DNA from: Enterococcus canintestini
GTDB lineage: Bacteria; Bacillota; Bacilli; Lactobacillales; Enterococcaceae
Direction of reading: 5' to 3'
Assembly: GCF_001885735.1 (NCBI RefSeq)
Contig: NZ_JXKG01000002.1
Coordinates: 124,001-188,000 of the forward strand
DNA length: 64,000 nucleotides
The notes beneath the pieces are model-generated. The model ran no database searches. It saw only the letters and a program-made list of their open reading frames with translations, and was not told where the DNA came from. This document shows positions 29,827-42,615 of the stretch, piece by piece. Made by a program: the position numbers and the translations under genes. Within the stretch, counting starts at the first letter, position 1, and the number at the start of each line of letters is the position of its first letter.

Positions 29827-30339
29827 ATGGATTTAAAAGACTATATTGCAAGTATTCCCGATTATCCTTCAAAAGGAATTGTTTTTCGCGACATTTCACC
29901 TTTAATGGCAGATGGAATGGCATATCGTGAAGCCACAAAACAAATTGTAGATTACGCTAAAGAAAAAAGAATCGACATGGTAGTTGGACCTGAAGCTCGT
30001 GGTTTCATCGTTGGGTGTCCAGTTGCTTATGAATTAGGAGTAGGCTTTGCACCAGTACGGAAAAAAGGTAAATTACCCCGCAAGACAATCGAAGTAACAT
30101 ATGATTTAGAATACGGTACAGATACCTTAACGTTGCATGAAGATGCAATTAAGCCAGGACAACGTGTTTTAATTTGTGACGATTTATTAGCAACAGGTGG
30201 TACGATTAAAGCGACGACAGAATTAGTTGAAGAATTAGGTGGCGTTGTTGTTGGCTGTGCCTTTTTAATTGAATTGATGGACTTACATGGTCGTGATAAA
30301 ATTAAAGATTACGATATGATTACTTTAATGGAATATTAG
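29827..30339 (+). CDS. apt: Adenine phosphoribosyltransferase
   Basis: Apt converts adenine and PRPP to AMP in purine salvage. The 170 residues are of normal length. The PRPP-binding loop is [14 protein letters not shown]. The N-terminal [19 protein letters not shown] and the adenine-site region GPEARGF are characteristic. AGGAGG precedes the ATG. It is the second gene of a recJ-apt operon and ends at a strong terminator. Confidence 0.98.
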   Translation: MDLKDYIASIPDYPSKGIVFRDISPLMADGMAYREATKQIVDYAKEKRIDMVVGPEARGFIVGCPVAYELGVGFAPVRKKGKLPRKTIEVTYDLEYGTDTLTLHEDAIKPGQRVLICDDLLATGGTIKATTELVEELGGVVVGCAFLIELMDLHGRDKIKDYDMITLMEY

Positions 30340-30342
30340 TCT

Positions 30343-30390
30343 AAAAGGTATCTTGCGAATATACTCGCAAGATACCTTTTTAATTTTTTT
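30343..30390 (+). terminator. Terminator of recJ-apt
   Basis: A perfect 16-bp stem AAAAGGTATCTTGCGA / complement (30343-30358, 30365-30380) has a 6-base loop, followed by TAATTTTTTT. Confidence 0.92.
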
Positions 30391-30651
30391 AAACCAAGTA
30401 TTGCAATGGAAAAAATACTTGTTAAAAAGCGACTTTCCTTTAAAATTTTAAAAGTAATTGTGAAAAATATTCAAAGCTAATATTGTCGTAGCGACTATAA
30501 AAAAACTGATTACAAAAGAAATAAAACGTAAAAAGAAGAAAAATGTGGCAATAAATATTCTAATGACCGCGAGTTTGCGCTGTTTTATACAAGCAGAGAA
30601 ATTTCTTCTAGCCTGCTGATTCGCTATACTACTAGCGAAAGGGGATTTGAT
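30391..30651. other. Remainder of the apt-trhO gap
   Basis: This stretch is AT-rich with no supported gene. Just before trhO there is a small inverted repeat, TTCGCTA / TAGCGAA (30620-30626, 30633-30639). It overlaps a possible -10, TATACT (30625-30630), and is followed by AAAGGGG, the trhO ribosome-binding site. Confidence 0.4.
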
Positions 30652-31545
30652 ATGGATTACGAAGTGTTACTCTACTATAAATATACAACGATTGAAGACC
30701 CAGAGAGTTTTGCAAAAGAGCATTTGGAGTTTTGTCAAAAACTGGGTTTAAAAGGTCGGATTTTAGTTGCAAAAGAAGGAATTAACGGTACTGTGTCTGG
30801 TTTAAAAAAAGCGACTTTAGCTTACCAACAAGCTATGCAAAACGATGACCGCTTTAAAGATATTGTTTTTAAAGTGGATGAGGCAAAAGAACATGCCTTT
30901 AAAAAAATGTTTGTGCGTCCGCGGCAAGAAATTGTGTCATTGAAATTGGCGGAAGATTTAAACCCTAATGACTTAACGGGAGATTATTTATCACCAATGG
31001 CATTTAAAGAAGCGTTGTTGGATGAAAATACTGTAGTAATCGACGCTCGCAATGATTATGAATATGATTTAGGACATTTTAGAGGGGCGATTCGTCCTGA
31101 AATTCGCAATTTCCGTGAATTACCCCAGTGGATATTAGAACATAAAGAAGAATTTATGGAAAAACGCGTCGTAACTTATTGTACTGGTGGAATTCGTTGT
31201 GAAAAATTTTCCGGTTGGCTTGTAAAAGAAGGATTTAAAGACGTTGGACAATTACAAGGCGGTATTGCAACTTATGGTAAAGATCCAGCAGTTCGTGGTG
31301 AACTGTGGGATGGTAAAATGTATGTTTTTGATGAACGGGTTAGTGTAGAGATCAATCAGGTAGATAAACAGGTAGTTGGTCGCGATTATTTTGATGGCAC
31401 GCCTTGCGAGCGATATATTAATTGTAGTAATCCTGAGTGTAATCGTCGGATTTTGGCTTCTGAGGAAAATGAAGCCAAACATTTAGGTGCTTGTAGTGAA
31501 GCTTGCAAAAATCATCCCCGCAACCGCTATGTAAAAAACAGCTAA
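30652..31545 (+). CDS. trhO: tRNA uridine(34) hydroxylase TrhO (rhodanese domain, UPF0176)
   Basis: TrhO (YceA/YbfQ) hydroxylates U34 of certain tRNAs using oxygen, giving ho5U in place of the prephenate-dependent route. The 297 residues show the N-terminal ferredoxin-like UPF0176 domain ([17 protein letters not shown]), a rhodanese domain with the active Cys in [15 protein letters not shown], and a C-terminal Cys-rich part ([17 protein letters not shown] ... [13 protein letters not shown]). AAAGGGG precedes the ATG. It is monocistronic with its own terminator. Confidence 0.93.
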   Translation: MDYEVLLYYKYTTIEDPESFAKEHLEFCQKLGLKGRILVAKEGINGTVSGLKKATLAYQQAMQNDDRFKDIVFKVDEAKEHAFKKMFVRPRQEIVSLKLAEDLNPNDLTGDYLSPMAFKEALLDENTVVIDARNDYEYDLGHFRGAIRPEIRNFRELPQWILEHKEEFMEKRVVTYCTGGIRCEKFSGWLVKEGFKDVGQLQGGIATYGKDPAVRGELWDGKMYVFDERVSVEINQVDKQVVGRDYFDGTPCERYINCSNPECNRRILASEENEAKHLGACSEACKNHPRNRYVKNS

Positions 31546-31551
31546 CGAATT

Positions 31552-31584
31552 AAAGAGGCTAGAAGGAAATTTTCTAGTCTTTTT
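31552..31584 (+). terminator. Terminator of trhO
   Basis: AAAGAGGCTAGAA pairs with TTCTAGTCTTT (one G-U) around GGAAAT, followed by a T-run. Confidence 0.8.
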
Positions 31585-31733
31585 AATTTTTACATAAAAA
31601 ACGCCAGACCTTAATGAAATGACCTGTTGCGTAAGCTTTTAAAAAGCCTTTGTATCTTGAATATATGACTTATGGTAAGATAGACGAAGTAATAAGTTAT
31701 GAAAAAGTAACGTTAATTGAGAGGAAATAAGTA

Positions 31734-32897
31734 ATGAAGCAAGTAGAAAAACAAATAGATAAAGCTATTTCGGCATATATTCATATTCCTTTTTGTGAAC
31801 ATATCTGTTATTATTGCGACTTTAATAAAGTCTTTTTAGAAGGACAGCCGGTAGATGAGTACATTGATTGTTTATTAAAAGAAATGGCACTTGCCTTAGA
31901 AAAAAATCCTATTCAAAAAAGTCCCACATTGTACGTTGGGGGTGGAACGCCAACCTCGCTTTCAGTGGGGCAATTGGATACTTTATTAAGTGGCATTAAT
32001 CAACTTTTTCCCATGGAATCTGTTAAAGAGTTCACCGTTGAAGCCAATCCGGGTGATTTAACTTATGAAAAGCTACAAGTAATGAAAAACTATCAAGTCA
32101 ATCGCTTGTCCATGGGGGTTCAGACTTTTGACGATGTATTGCTTAAAAAAATCGGTCGTAAACACACGGTAAAAGACGTTTACGCTACGATGAATTTTCT
32201 AGAAAAAGCGGATTTTCAAAATGTTTCCATTGATTTAATCTATGCATTACCCGGCCAAACACTAACAAGTTTTCGTGATACACTAAAACGGGCAATTGAA
32301 CTAGATTTACCACATTATTCACTTTATTCTTTAATCTTGGAAAATAAGACAATGTTCATGAATTGGGTAAGACAAGGACGTCTAGAGATGCCAGATCAAG
32401 AAATTGAAGGTCAAATGTTTGAAGAAACAATGATTGCCATGCAAAATACGGGAAAATTTCAATACGAAGTCAGCAATTTTGCCAAACCAGGCTTTGAGTC
32501 ACAACATAATTTAGTTTATTGGAATAATGAACATTATTTTGGTTTTGGCGCTGGCGCAAGTGGTTATCTCGGTAATGAACGCTATAAAAATTTTGGTCCA
32601 ATTCAACATTATTTAAAACCTTTGCGAGAAAATCAATTACCTATCTATGAGACAGAAATATTAAGCCGAAATAATCAAATAGAAGAAGAAATGTTTTTGG
32701 GTTTACGCAAAAAAAGCGGAATTTCAAAGTTTAATTTCAAGCAAAAATTCGGAGTGGATATGGAAGTGATTTATGGGGATGTGATGCGTGATTTGGTCAA
32801 AAAAGATTGGCTTGTGGTGTCTGATAAACATATTGCTTTGACTAAAAAAGGGTTGCTGATTGGAAATGAAATTTTTGAGAAGTTTTTGTTAGATTAA
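31734..32897 (+). CDS. hemW: Radical SAM heme chaperone HemW (HemN-like)
   Basis: This 387-residue radical SAM protein is related to oxygen-independent coproporphyrinogen oxidase. The Fe-S cluster ligands are Cys21, Cys25 and Cys28 in PFCEHICYYCDF. The GGGTPTSL motif binds SAM, and NRLSMGVQTFDD is typical of HemW. HemW acts in heme trafficking rather than heme synthesis. It sits directly upstream of hrcA, the classic position in Firmicutes. GAGAGGAAA precedes the ATG. Two conserved CIRCE elements follow, so hrcA has its own promoter. Confidence 0.93.
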   Translation: MKQVEKQIDKAISAYIHIPFCEHICYYCDFNKVFLEGQPVDEYIDCLLKEMALALEKNPIQKSPTLYVGGGTPTSLSVGQLDTLLSGINQLFPMESVKEFTVEANPGDLTYEKLQVMKNYQVNRLSMGVQTFDDVLLKKIGRKHTVKDVYATMNFLEKADFQNVSIDLIYALPGQTLTSFRDTLKRAIELDLPHYSLYSLILENKTMFMNWVRQGRLEMPDQEIEGQMFEETMIAMQNTGKFQYEVSNFAKPGFESQHNLVYWNNEHYFGFGAGASGYLGNERYKNFGPIQHYLKPLRENQLPIYETEILSRNNQIEEEMFLGLRKKSGISKFNFKQKFGVDMEVIYGDVMRDLVKKDWLVVSDKHIALTKKGLLIGNEIFEKFLLD

Positions 32898-32940
32898 TTT
32901 TTTAATTCTTTGAAACCCTTGATATAGCTGAAAAAGGCGA

Positions 32941-32967
32941 TTAGCACTCTTTGTATAAGAGTGCTAA
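32941..32967. promoter_or_regulatory. CIRCE operator 1
   Basis: TTAGCACTC-N9-GAGTGCTAA is a perfect match to the HrcA-binding CIRCE consensus. It lies upstream of the hrcA -35 element. Confidence 0.97.
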
Positions 32968-32985
32968 TTTTTTGTTGCGCATTTC

Positions 32986-33013
32986 TTGACAATATTCTTT
33001 CTTGTGGTATATT
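32986..33013 (+). promoter_or_regulatory. hrcA operon promoter
   Basis: -35 TTGACA (32986-32991), a 16-base spacer and -10 TATATT (33008-33013) lie between the two CIRCE elements. Confidence 0.85.
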
Positions 33014-33021
33014 AATATGTG

Positions 33022-33048
33022 TTAGCACTTAGAATGATTGAGTGCTAA
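33022..33048. promoter_or_regulatory. CIRCE operator 2
   Basis: TTAGCACTT-N9-GAGTGCTAA has one mismatch to the CIRCE consensus. It lies just after the -10 and before the hrcA start, so it will be in the transcript leader. Confidence 0.96.
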
Positions 33049-33064
33049 ATACGAGGTGATGAAT

Positions 33065-34105
33065 ATGTTGACGAACAGACAACAAGATATTCTGCGTCTC
33101 ATTATCCAACATTATACGAAGACCGGGTTGCCGGTAGGATCAAAGTCGTTAATGGCCGCTGGAATTAAGGCGAGTTCTGCTACGATACGTAATGATATGA
33201 AGGCCTTAGAAGAAGCTGGTCTATTACAAAAGACCCATTCTTCCTCTGGTCGTATTCCTTCGATGAAGGGTTATCGTTATTATGTTGATCATTTATTGAA
33301 ACCTACCCGTGTAGCCAAGACAGAGATGCAGGTGATTAAGCAATCTTTTGGTCAGGAGTTTCATGAAATTAATGATATTATTCAGCGCTCTGCTGAAATT
33401 TTATCAAGCTTGACTAGTTATACTGCGTTTTCGTTAGGTCCAGATATGAAGGATAGACGTCTGACAGGATTTCGGATTGTGCCTTTAAATAGCCGTCAAG
33501 TGATTGCGATTATTGTAACAGATCAGGGCAATGTCGAAAGTCAAGTTTTTGCCTTACCGCAAAATGTCAGCGGAGCCGACTTGGAGAAGATGGTACGGAT
33601 CATCAACGATAAACTAGTAGGTGAGCCGTTACTTACGGTTTACCAACGTCTGCGTACTGAGATTCCGATGATCTTGCATAAGTACTTTCAAACAACTGAA
33701 GGTATTTTAGATTTATTTGATTTAATGTTAGGTCAAATTTTTGAAGAAAAAGTGTTTGTAGGCGGTCGAATGAATATGATTGATTTTGAACCATCACAAG
33801 ATGTGGCTCAGTTTAAATCCATTTACCGCTTTATGAAAGACCCTGAAGAATTGATGCAACTTTTGATTCCTCCCACAGATAGTATCGCTATTAGAATTGG
33901 TGATGAATTGGGCAATGACTTATTTCATAATATGAGCTTGATTCAAGCTAGTTATGATATTTCAGGTCATGGTAAAGGAGTTATAGCATTATTGGGGCCT
34001 GCAAGTATGCAGTATTCTAAAATGTTTGGTTTACTTGATGTATTTTCTCGTGAACTAGCTGAGAAACTAGCGGAATACTACCGCGGGTTAGATGCAACAA
34101 GTTAA
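33065..34105 (+). CDS. hrcA: Heat-inducible transcription repressor HrcA
   Basis: HrcA binds CIRCE and represses class I heat-shock genes; GroE helps it fold. The chosen start gives 346 residues. The N-terminal winged helix has LTNRQQDILRLIIQHY, SATIRNDMKALEEAGLL and HSSSGRIPSMKGYRYYVDHL. The ATG at 33065 has GAGGTGAT upstream. The frame is open to 33038, but that would place the start inside CIRCE 2. Two CIRCE boxes flank its promoter, so it is autoregulated together with grpE, dnaK and dnaJ. Confidence 0.97.
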   Translation: MLTNRQQDILRLIIQHYTKTGLPVGSKSLMAAGIKASSATIRNDMKALEEAGLLQKTHSSSGRIPSMKGYRYYVDHLLKPTRVAKTEMQVIKQSFGQEFHEINDIIQRSAEILSSLTSYTAFSLGPDMKDRRLTGFRIVPLNSRQVIAIIVTDQGNVESQVFALPQNVSGADLEKMVRIINDKLVGEPLLTVYQRLRTEIPMILHKYFQTTEGILDLFDLMLGQIFEEKVFVGGRMNMIDFEPSQDVAQFKSIYRFMKDPEELMQLLIPPTDSIAIRIGDELGNDLFHNMSLIQASYDISGHGKGVIALLGPASMQYSKMFGLLDVFSRELAEKLAEYYRGLDATS

Positions 34106-34138
34106 ATAAGAAATTTGCATAGAAAGGTGGCAAGTTCA

Positions 34139-34678
34139 GTGTCAGAAAAAGATCAAGAAGTAAAAGATCAAGAATTAGAAGAAGAAGTAGCCGAGTTGAA
34201 AGATTTAGAAGAACAAGAATCGGTTACAGATGAGTTAACTGAATTGACAACAAAAATTGATGAATTGGATGATCAATTACTACGTGCCCGAGCGGAAATT
34301 GCTAATATTACCAATCGTAATCGTAATGAAAGAGAATTGTTACAACGTTATCGTTCCCAAGATTTAGCCAAAAAATTATTGCCAGCAATTGACAATTTGG
34401 AACGGGCAATGGCAACTGAAGTGACAGATGATCAAGGTATGAACTTGAAAAAAGGTGTCGAAATGACACTGGCTAGTTTACAACAAGCGCTAAAAGAAGA
34501 AGGAATTGAAGAAATTCCTGCAGCTGGTGAAACTTTTGACCCAAATTTCCATCAAGGCGTACAAACAGTTGAAGCAAGTGATGATGTGCCTGCAAATACA
34601 ATTGTGCAGGTATTACAAAAAGGCTACAAATTACATGATCGCGTTTTGCGACCAAGTATGGTTGTTGTAGCACAATAA
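34139..34678 (+). CDS. grpE: Nucleotide exchange factor GrpE
   Basis: GrpE releases ADP from DnaK. The protein has about 179 residues from a GTG at 34139 with AAAGGTGG 8 bases upstream; a longer frame begins at 34115 without a site. There is an acidic, Glu-rich N terminus, then a long coiled coil ([20 protein letters not shown]) and the beta domain with [20 protein letters not shown] and [13 protein letters not shown]. It sits between hrcA and dnaK in the heat-shock operon. Confidence 0.95.
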   Translation: MSEKDQEVKDQELEEEVAELKDLEEQESVTDELTELTTKIDELDDQLLRARAEIANITNRNRNERELLQRYRSQDLAKKLLPAIDNLERAMATEVTDDQGMNLKKGVEMTLASLQQALKEEGIEEIPAAGETFDPNFHQGVQTVEASDDVPANTIVQVLQKGYKLHDRVLRPSMVVVAQ

Positions 34679-34703
34679 ATGATTAAAAATTTACTAGAGA
34701 TAA

Positions 34704-36554
<1,851 letters not shown>

Positions 36555-36590
36555 TTTTAGTCTATAAGATCTATTTTGTACTTTAGGAGG

Positions 36591-36621
36591 AAAAAGCCAA
36601 GGCCATTGCTTTGGCTTTTTC
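36591..36621 (+). terminator. Stem-loop between dnaK and dnaJ
   Basis: AAAAAGCCAA pairs with TTGGCTTTTT (36591-36600, 36611-36620) with a partly paired loop and a T-run. It probably attenuates read-through from dnaK into dnaJ, or stabilises the dnaK transcript end. Confidence 0.75.
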
Positions 36622-36697
36622 TATGAGATAGTTTAGCTTCCTTTTAAAATGTGTTAAAATACCCAAGTGAGAATAAAAGTATGTGGAGGGAAAGCCT

Positions 36698-37864
36698 ATG
36701 GCAGACAAACGTGATTATTACGAAGTCCTCGGGCTGCAAAAGGGAGCTTCCGATGACGAAATCAAAAAAGCATATCGCAAGCTTTCCAAAAAGTATCACC
36801 CGGATATTAATAAAGAACCTGATGCTGAAGAAAAATTTAAAGAGATTTCAGAAGCTTATGAAATCTTAAGTGATCCGCAAAAACGTGCAGCTTATGATCA
36901 GTATGGTCATGCTGGTACCGATCCTAATTATGGTGGTGGCTACGGTGGTTTTGGTGGCAACTATGGTGGATTTAGTGGCGGCGGTAGTTTTGGTGGCTTT
37001 GAAGATATCTTTGAATCCTTCTTTGGTGGCGGTGGTGGCCGTTCTGTTGATCCAAACGCACCGCGCCAAGGGGCAGATTTACAATATGCGGTGAATTTGA
37101 AGTTTGAAGAAGCAATTTTTGGCGTCGAAAAAACGGTTAAATATAACCGTGAAGAAATGTGTCATACTTGTGGTGGGAATGGTGCTAAACCAGGAACTCA
37201 ACCAGTGACATGTTCAAAATGTCATGGTGCAGGTACGATTAATGTGGAACGTCAAACACCACTAGGACGAATGATGAGTCGTCAAACTTGTGATGTGTGC
37301 CATGGTACTGGTAAAGAAATTAAAGAACCATGTCCAACTTGTCACGGTTCTGGTCATGAAAAAAAAGCGCATGAAGTAAAAGTTACAGTTCCAGCTGGGG
37401 TAGAAGACGGCCAACAAATGCGTCTGCAAAATCAAGGTGAGGCTGGCGAAAATGGCGGACCTTATGGTGATTTATACGTTGTCTTCCGAGTAGAAGAAAG
37501 CGACATCTTTGATCGCGATGGGGCTGAAATCTACTATGAATTACCACTTAATTTTGTCCAAGCAGCACTAGGGGATGAAATTAATGTACCAACTGTTCAT
37601 GGTGAAGTGAAATTAAAAGTGCCTGCTGGAACACAAACAGGTACCAATTTCCGTTTGCGTGGAAAAGGTGCGCCAAAACTTAGAGGAACAGGTAACGGTG
37701 ACCAACACGTCAAAGTTAAGCTGATTACGCCGAAAAACTTAAATGAAGAGCAAAAACAAGCTTTACGTCAATTTGCGGAAGTGAGTGGCACAAAATTAAC
37801 CGAACAACAATCAGAAGGTTTCTTTGATAAAATGAAAGATGCTTTTGGTGGTAAGAAAAAATAG
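36698..37864 (+). CDS. dnaJ: Chaperone protein DnaJ
   Basis: This Hsp40 co-chaperone stimulates DnaK ATPase activity. It has 388 residues from the ATG at 36698, which has GGAGGG 8 bases upstream. The J domain has the HPD motif ([11 protein letters not shown]), followed by a long Gly/Phe-rich region. Four zinc-finger repeats follow: [24 protein letters not shown] and CPTCHGSG. The C-terminal substrate-binding domains complete it. It follows dnaK across an attenuator-like stem-loop. Confidence 0.98.
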   Translation: MADKRDYYEVLGLQKGASDDEIKKAYRKLSKKYHPDINKEPDAEEKFKEISEAYEILSDPQKRAAYDQYGHAGTDPNYGGGYGGFGGNYGGFSGGGSFGGFEDIFESFFGGGGGRSVDPNAPRQGADLQYAVNLKFEEAIFGVEKTVKYNREEMCHTCGGNGAKPGTQPVTCSKCHGAGTINVERQTPLGRMMSRQTCDVCHGTGKEIKEPCPTCHGSGHEKKAHEVKVTVPAGVEDGQQMRLQNQGEAGENGGPYGDLYVVFRVEESDIFDRDGAEIYYELPLNFVQAALGDEINVPTVHGEVKLKVPAGTQTGTNFRLRGKGAPKLRGTGNGDQHVKVKLITPKNLNEEQKQALRQFAEVSGTKLTEQQSEGFFDKMKDAFGGKKK

Positions 37865-37865
37865 A

Positions 37866-37908
37866 CAAAAGAGTTCATGGAAAATTCCCATGAACTCTTT
37901 TGCTTTTT
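37866..37908 (+). terminator. Terminator of dnaJ
   Basis: The 15-bp stem CAAAAGAGTTCATGG / CCATGAACTCTTTTG (37866-37880, 37888-37902) is followed by CTTTTTG. Confidence 0.88.
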
Positions 37909-37947
37909 GCGGTATAGTTAAAATAATTGAGAAAAAGGAGTGATTTT

Positions 37948-39012
37948 ATGCGCGTTTTTACCAGTCCCGAAGAGTACATACAAGGTCCGGATGCCTTTAA
38001 AACGCAACTACATCGGCTACTTAGGTTAGGTAATCGAGCGTTAATAGTGTCTGATTCTTTTGTAATGCAAATGCTAGGAACAGATTTTGTCCATCATTTA
38101 GTCGAGCAAGAAATTGCAAGTACGACAATTTTAGTTGATAACGTCATCTCAGGAGAACTTTTAGTAGAAGCTAAAGAAGTTATAAAAAATTTTAATTGTC
38201 AATTTGTCATTGCTTTAGGTGGTGGTAAGGCAATGGATTTGGGGAAAATGATTGCCCATGTGAGTAATTTACCAATTGCTGTCTTACCGACTTCTGCTGC
38301 GACTGATGCGGCTACTTCCCGTATTTCAGTGATTTATGACGAAAAAGGAAATTTCCAAAAGTATGATTTTTATGAAAAAAATCCAGCGATTGTTTTGGTA
38401 GATACGAATGTTATTTTAAATGCACCGCAAACCATGTTAATTGCAGGATTTGCCGATGGGATTGCAACTTATATTGAAGCTAGAAGTATCTTTGAAGAAA
38501 ATGGACGAAATACACGCCATGAAAAACCAACGTTGGCCGCGTTAAGCCTAGCGAAAAGTTGCCATGATATTTTAATTGATGAAATTGCAAATGCTTGTCA
38601 CGCTCAAAGAAAAGGGATGATTACGCAATCCTTTGAAAATGTCGTTGAAGCTAATATTTTGTTAAGTGGTCTAGGTTTTGAAAATGCGGGCTTAAGCTTA
38701 GCTCATGGCTTTCATAATGTTATTATGGGAGACAAAGAATTAACTATTACAGGTAGTCATGGTCAAATTGTTGCAGTGGGTGTTTTACTGCAATTGTTAG
38801 CAGAACAAAGACTGGCAGAATATCCTTTTTATCATGATTTATTTGCTGATCTCTTATTACCGACAACACTTAAAGAACTTAACTTGAAGATAGAAGAAAT
38901 TAATTTGCAGCAATTTGCTGAAAAAATTTTAGAAACTAAAAAAGCGGGAAATCATATTTCTCCACAAGTGAACACTAAAAGAATTATTATGGCGTTAAAA
39001 CAACTAGCTTAA
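37948..39012 (+). CDS. GldA-family glycerol dehydrogenase-like protein
   Basis: This protein of 354 residues belongs to the iron/zinc-dependent polyol dehydrogenases. The NAD site is [34 protein letters not shown] is characteristic of glycerol dehydrogenases. Likely metal ligands are the Asp in [13 protein letters not shown], and the His residues in LAHGFHNV and TGSHGQ. Glycerol (to dihydroxyacetone) is the expected substrate, but no dha kinase genes are adjacent, so another polyol is possible. The ATG at 37948 has AAAAGGAG 7 bases upstream. pcp follows 11 bases after the stop. Confidence 0.88.
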   Translation: MRVFTSPEEYIQGPDAFKTQLHRLLRLGNRALIVSDSFVMQMLGTDFVHHLVEQEIASTTILVDNVISGELLVEAKEVIKNFNCQFVIALGGGKAMDLGKMIAHVSNLPIAVLPTSAATDAATSRISVIYDEKGNFQKYDFYEKNPAIVLVDTNVILNAPQTMLIAGFADGIATYIEARSIFEENGRNTRHEKPTLAALSLAKSCHDILIDEIANACHAQRKGMITQSFENVVEANILLSGLGFENAGLSLAHGFHNVIMGDKELTITGSHGQIVAVGVLLQLLAEQRLAEYPFYHDLFADLLLPTTLKELNLKIEEINLQQFAEKILETKKAGNHISPQVNTKRIIMALKQLA

Positions 39013-39023
39013 TGGAGGACAAA

Positions 39024-39671
39024 ATGAAAATTTTAGTAACGGGCTTTGACCCGTTTGGCTCTGAGAAAATTAACCCAGCTTTAGAAGCGGTAAAAAAATT
39101 ACCAACCCAAATAAGTGGTGCTAAGATAATTACCTTAGAAATTCCCACTGTATTTAATGAAGTTGGACCAATTATTCAGCAAGCAATTCAAACTTATCAG
39201 CCTGATCTGGTTTTAAATGTTGGGCAAGCAGGGGGACGCTTTAATATTACGGTAGAAAAAGTTGCTATTAATCTAGCAGATGCGCGAATTGCTGATAATC
39301 AGGGAAATCAGCCGCTTGATGAAGTTATCTTTGACGATGGTCCAACGGCTTATTTTACCCAATTGCCAGTTAAAGCAATTGTTTCGGCTCTTAATGAAAA
39401 CGAAATTCCTGCCGCGGTTTCGTATACGGCGGGTACCTTTGTTTGTAATTATGTCATGTATTATGTCCAGCATTTAATTTCTACGCGTTATCCCAAAATA
39501 AAAGGGGGCTTTATTCATGTTCCTTATATTCCAGCCCAAGTAGTTACTAAGCCAAATCAGCCGGCGATGAACTTAGAAGATATTGTTAAAGGATTGGAAT
39601 TGGCAATTACTATAATGGTTACTTACAATGGTTTAGAAGATATTAAAACTATTGGCGGTACAGAGCATTAA
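39024..39671 (+). CDS. pcp: Pyroglutamyl-peptidase I
   Basis: Pcp removes N-terminal pyroglutamate from peptides. It has 215 residues from the ATG at 39024, which has TGGAGG 7 bases upstream. Family C15 catalytic residues are Glu78 (ITVEKVAIN), Cys141 ([11 protein letters not shown]) and His165 (GGFIHVPY). The N terminus [17 protein letters not shown] is diagnostic. It is probably co-transcribed with the GldA-like gene, although no functional link is evident. Confidence 0.96.
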   Translation: MKILVTGFDPFGSEKINPALEAVKKLPTQISGAKIITLEIPTVFNEVGPIIQQAIQTYQPDLVLNVGQAGGRFNITVEKVAINLADARIADNQGNQPLDEVIFDDGPTAYFTQLPVKAIVSALNENEIPAAVSYTAGTFVCNYVMYYVQHLISTRYPKIKGGFIHVPYIPAQVVTKPNQPAMNLEDIVKGLELAITIMVTYNGLEDIKTIGGTEH

Positions 39672-39720
39672 AAAAGCAATCATTTCCCAAGTTAGTCTTG
39701 GTGGAAATGATTGCTTTTTA
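39670..39720. terminator. Bidirectional terminator between pcp and glnQ
   Basis: AAAAAGCAATCATTTCC / GGAAATGATTGCTTTTT (39671-39687, 39703-39719) has a 15-base loop and lies between convergent genes. Confidence 0.92.
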
Positions 39721-39725
39721 GTTGC

Positions 39726-40463
39726 TTAAATATTTAATACTTTGTTCAAGAAGTCTTGTGTCCGTGGGTTAGTTGGATTGTTAAAGACTTCATCTGGCGT
39801 GCCATCTTCTAAGAACTTCCCACCATCACAGAATAAGACGCGGTTGGCTACTTCTTTGGCAAAGCCCATTTCATGGGTAACAATCACCATGGTCATCCCT
39901 TGTTGAGCTAATTTTTTCATAACGTTTAAAACGTCACCTACCATTTCAGGATCAAGAGCAGAAGTAGGTTCGTCAAACAACATAATATCTGGATTCATCG
40001 CTAATGCCCGAGCAATTGCAACCCGTTGTTTTTGGCCACCAGATAAGCTATCTGGTAAGGCATCCTTTTTATCAGCTAAACCGACAGTTTCTAACAAACT
40101 AACAGCTTTTTTCTCTGCATCAGTTTTTGACATGCGACCAAGGTCTGTTGGTGCTAAAGTAATATTTTGTAAAACTGAAAGATGTGGGAAAAGGTTAAAG
40201 TGCTGGAAAACCATGCCAATATGTTGGCGGACTTTATTAATATCGGTTCCTTTAGCCATTAAGTGGGTACCATCAATTTCGATATCACCACTAGTTGGCT
40301 CTTCTAAACGGTTTAAACAACGTAAAAAAGTACTTTTCCCAGAACCAGAAGGGCCGATAACACAAACAACTTCTCCTTCATTGATGGTAATACTCATATC
40401 GTTTAAAACGGTATTATCGCCGTATTTTTTTACTAAGTTTGTTACTTTGATTTTTTCTGCCAT
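39726..40463 (-). CDS. glnQ: Glutamine ABC transporter ATP-binding protein GlnQ
   Basis: This 245-residue ATPase partners the fused GlnP upstream. Walker A is GPSGSGKST, the Q-loop is [17 protein letters not shown], the signature is [16 protein letters not shown], Walker B is [14 protein letters not shown] and the switch is VTHEMGF. It begins 1 base after the glnP stop, so translation is coupled. It is closely similar to the ATPase at 8118 but belongs to a different transporter. In L. lactis, GlnPQ imports glutamine, glutamate and asparagine. Confidence 0.95.
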   Translation of the reverse strand: MAEKIKVTNLVKKYGDNTVLNDMSITINEGEVVCVIGPSGSGKSTFLRCLNRLEEPTSGDIEIDGTHLMAKGTDINKVRQHIGMVFQHFNLFPHLSVLQNITLAPTDLGRMSKTDAEKKAVSLLETVGLADKKDALPDSLSGGQKQRVAIARALAMNPDIMLFDEPTSALDPEMVGDVLNVMKKLAQQGMTMVIVTHEMGFAKEVANRVLFCDGGKFLEDGTPDEVFNNPTNPRTQDFLNKVLNI

Positions 40464-40464
40464 C

Positions 40465-42615
40465 TTATTTCACCTTCTTTTCTAAAACTTTAGCCAGACG
40501 AGTTAGGGCAGTGATAACAATTAAATACATCACACCAACAATTAAATAGACATACGTACTTTGCATATTACGTGCGACGATAATTTTACCTGTTTGCAAC
40601 AATTCAACAACCCCGATAACAGAGATAATTGTAGTATCTTTTAAGGAGATGACAAATTGGTTAACAAAAGATGGAATCATAATTTTAATCGCTTGTGGTA
40701 AAATGATTTTTCGCATCGTGTGGGTATATCCTAGACCCAGGCTACGAGAGGCCTCCATTTGACCCACAGGAACAGCGTTAATACCACCACGAACGATTTC
40801 AGCGATATAAGCACTCGCATTTAAAGTTAGGGTAATCACACCAGCTGTATAATCTGGAATAGTAACCCCAATTGCATCTGAAAGTCCAAAGAAGATAAAG
40901 AATGCCAGTACCATCATCGGAATCCCACGAATAATGTCGACATAAATTGAAGCGAAAATTCGCAAACCTTTAATTGGTGCTACGCTGAATAAACCAAAGA
41001 TAACGCCAATCACAAGAGCTAACGCAAATGATATTAAAGCTAGGGTGATGGTTTTCCATAAGCCTTCTAATAATACTTTCCAGTTATTTTTTAATAAGCC
41101 ACCAATAGTAGATTCATCAACTGTCGATTTTTTTTGTTCATTTCCATCGGCAATGTATTTATCTAAGATTTTGTCGTACTCACCAGTACGTTTCATTTCT
41201 TTTAAAGCTTCGTTGAACATTTCTAATAATTCAGGAGATTGCCCTTTTTTGACAGCAAAGCCATAAGAACCACCGCTTTCGCGTTTAATTGGCGTAGCGA
41301 GTTCTTGTCCTTGGCTAATGGCGTAGCCAATCACAGGATAATCGTCCATAATAGCATCGATTTGGCCGCCGCGAACTGAATCGTATAGGCCATCTGCTGT
41401 ATCGTATTGCTTAATGGTATAACCATATTTGTCTTTATTTTTTTGAAGGAAATCGGCGCTTTCAGTTCCAATTTTAGCGCCAACTTTTTTTCCTTTTAAA
41501 TCAGCATAAGATTTGATTTCATCATTGCCTTTTTTGATGGCTAATTGAATCCCAGATTCAAAATAAGGATCAGAAAAATCAAAACTTTCTTTACGTTCAT
41601 CTGTGATTGTCATGCCGGCAATCATCGCGTCGGCTTGGTTACCTTGAACTGCTTGGACAGCGCCAGCAAAACCAATGTGATTCCATTTTAGGTTAAAGCC
41701 TTGCATTTCTGCGGCTTTATTTAATAAATCAACATCAATACCTTCATACTTGTTATCTGTATTTTGAAATTCAAAAGGAGCAAAGGCTGTATCGCTAGCA
41801 ATTACGTATTCAGATTTTTTTGGTTCAATTTTTTTCATAGCAGTAGCAGCTTCATCATCGCTTTTGGCAACGTATTTTGCGACGATTTTATCATACTCGC
41901 CATTGGCTTTTAAATCTTTTAAACCAGCGTTGAATTTTTCCAGTAATTCGGCATTTTTGCCTTTTTTAACGGCGAAACCATAAGAATTACCTTTTTCTTT
42001 TTCGCCAACTAATTGTAAAGGTTGACCTTGTGTCACCGCATAACCCAAAACAGGTTCATCATCAAAAATAGCTTGGACAGTATCGTTGTTTAATGAGCCA
42101 TATAAGGCATCTGCTGCGTCATATAGTTTGATATCAAAACCGTATTTTTCTTTATTTTCCTCTAAAAAAGTAGCGGATTCGGTTCCGACTTTAGCGCCGA
42201 CAGTTTTACCTTTTAGATCGTTATAATCTTTAATTTTTTCATTGCCTTTTTTTACCGCCATTTGAATACCGCTGTCGTAGTAAGGGTCAGAAAAATCAAA
42301 AGATTTCTTTCGTTCGTCTGTAATGCTCATCCCAGCAATCATCGCATCTAGTTGGTTAGATTGCACACCTTGAATGGAACTGTCAAAGCCTAATGGTTTT
42401 AGTTCGATTTGGAAATTTTGGTCTTTGGCGATTGCTTTTAACAAGTCAATATCAATACCGACATACTCATTTTGATCATTTTGAAATTCAAAAGGGGCAA
42501 ACGTAATATCCGTGCCGATTTTGTAGGTTTCTTCTGCAGCTGCAGCTGGTTTACTAACAGCTAAAGTTAAAAAACCCGCCAAGAAAGACAAACATAAGAG
42601 CAGTTTTCTTTTCAT
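40465..42615 (-). CDS. glnP: GlnP: two tandem substrate-binding domains fused to ABC permease
   Basis: The 716 residues form one chain: a signal peptide (1-27, ending AAAA), a first solute-binding domain (about 30-250), a second (about 268-490), then a HisM-type permease (about 505-716, EAA loop [20 protein letters not shown]). The two binding domains are clear duplicates: both contain FAPFEFQN (39-46 and 278-285), [17 protein letters not shown] or [17 protein letters not shown], and VGAKVGTES or VGAKIGTES. This is the L. lactis GlnP architecture, where the two domains differ in affinity and specificity. TAGGAGG precedes the ATG. It forms an operon with glnQ. Confidence 0.96.
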   Translation of the reverse strand: MKRKLLLCLSFLAGFLTLAVSKPAAAAEETYKIGTDITFAPFEFQNDQNEYVGIDIDLLKAIAKDQNFQIELKPLGFDSSIQGVQSNQLDAMIAGMSITDERKKSFDFSDPYYDSGIQMAVKKGNEKIKDYNDLKGKTVGAKVGTESATFLEENKEKYGFDIKLYDAADALYGSLNNDTVQAIFDDEPVLGYAVTQGQPLQLVGEKEKGNSYGFAVKKGKNAELLEKFNAGLKDLKANGEYDKIVAKYVAKSDDEAATAMKKIEPKKSEYVIASDTAFAPFEFQNTDNKYEGIDVDLLNKAAEMQGFNLKWNHIGFAGAVQAVQGNQADAMIAGMTITDERKESFDFSDPYFESGIQLAIKKGNDEIKSYADLKGKKVGAKIGTESADFLQKNKDKYGYTIKQYDTADGLYDSVRGGQIDAIMDDYPVIGYAISQGQELATPIKRESGGSYGFAVKKGQSPELLEMFNEALKEMKRTGEYDKILDKYIADGNEQKKSTVDESTIGGLLKNNWKVLLEGLWKTITLALISFALALVIGVIFGLFSVAPIKGLRIFASIYVDIIRGIPMMVLAFFIFFGLSDAIGVTIPDYTAGVITLTLNASAYIAEIVRGGINAVPVGQMEASRSLGLGYTHTMRKIILPQAIKIMIPSFVNQFVISLKDTTIISVIGVVELLQTGKIIVARNMQSTYVYLIVGVMYLIVITALTRLAKVLEKKVK

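Noticed and set aside
40465-42615. Duplicated sequence in glnP as an assembly artefact
   Set aside because: The two binding domains differ throughout and the fused architecture is established for GlnP of Lactococcus and relatives.
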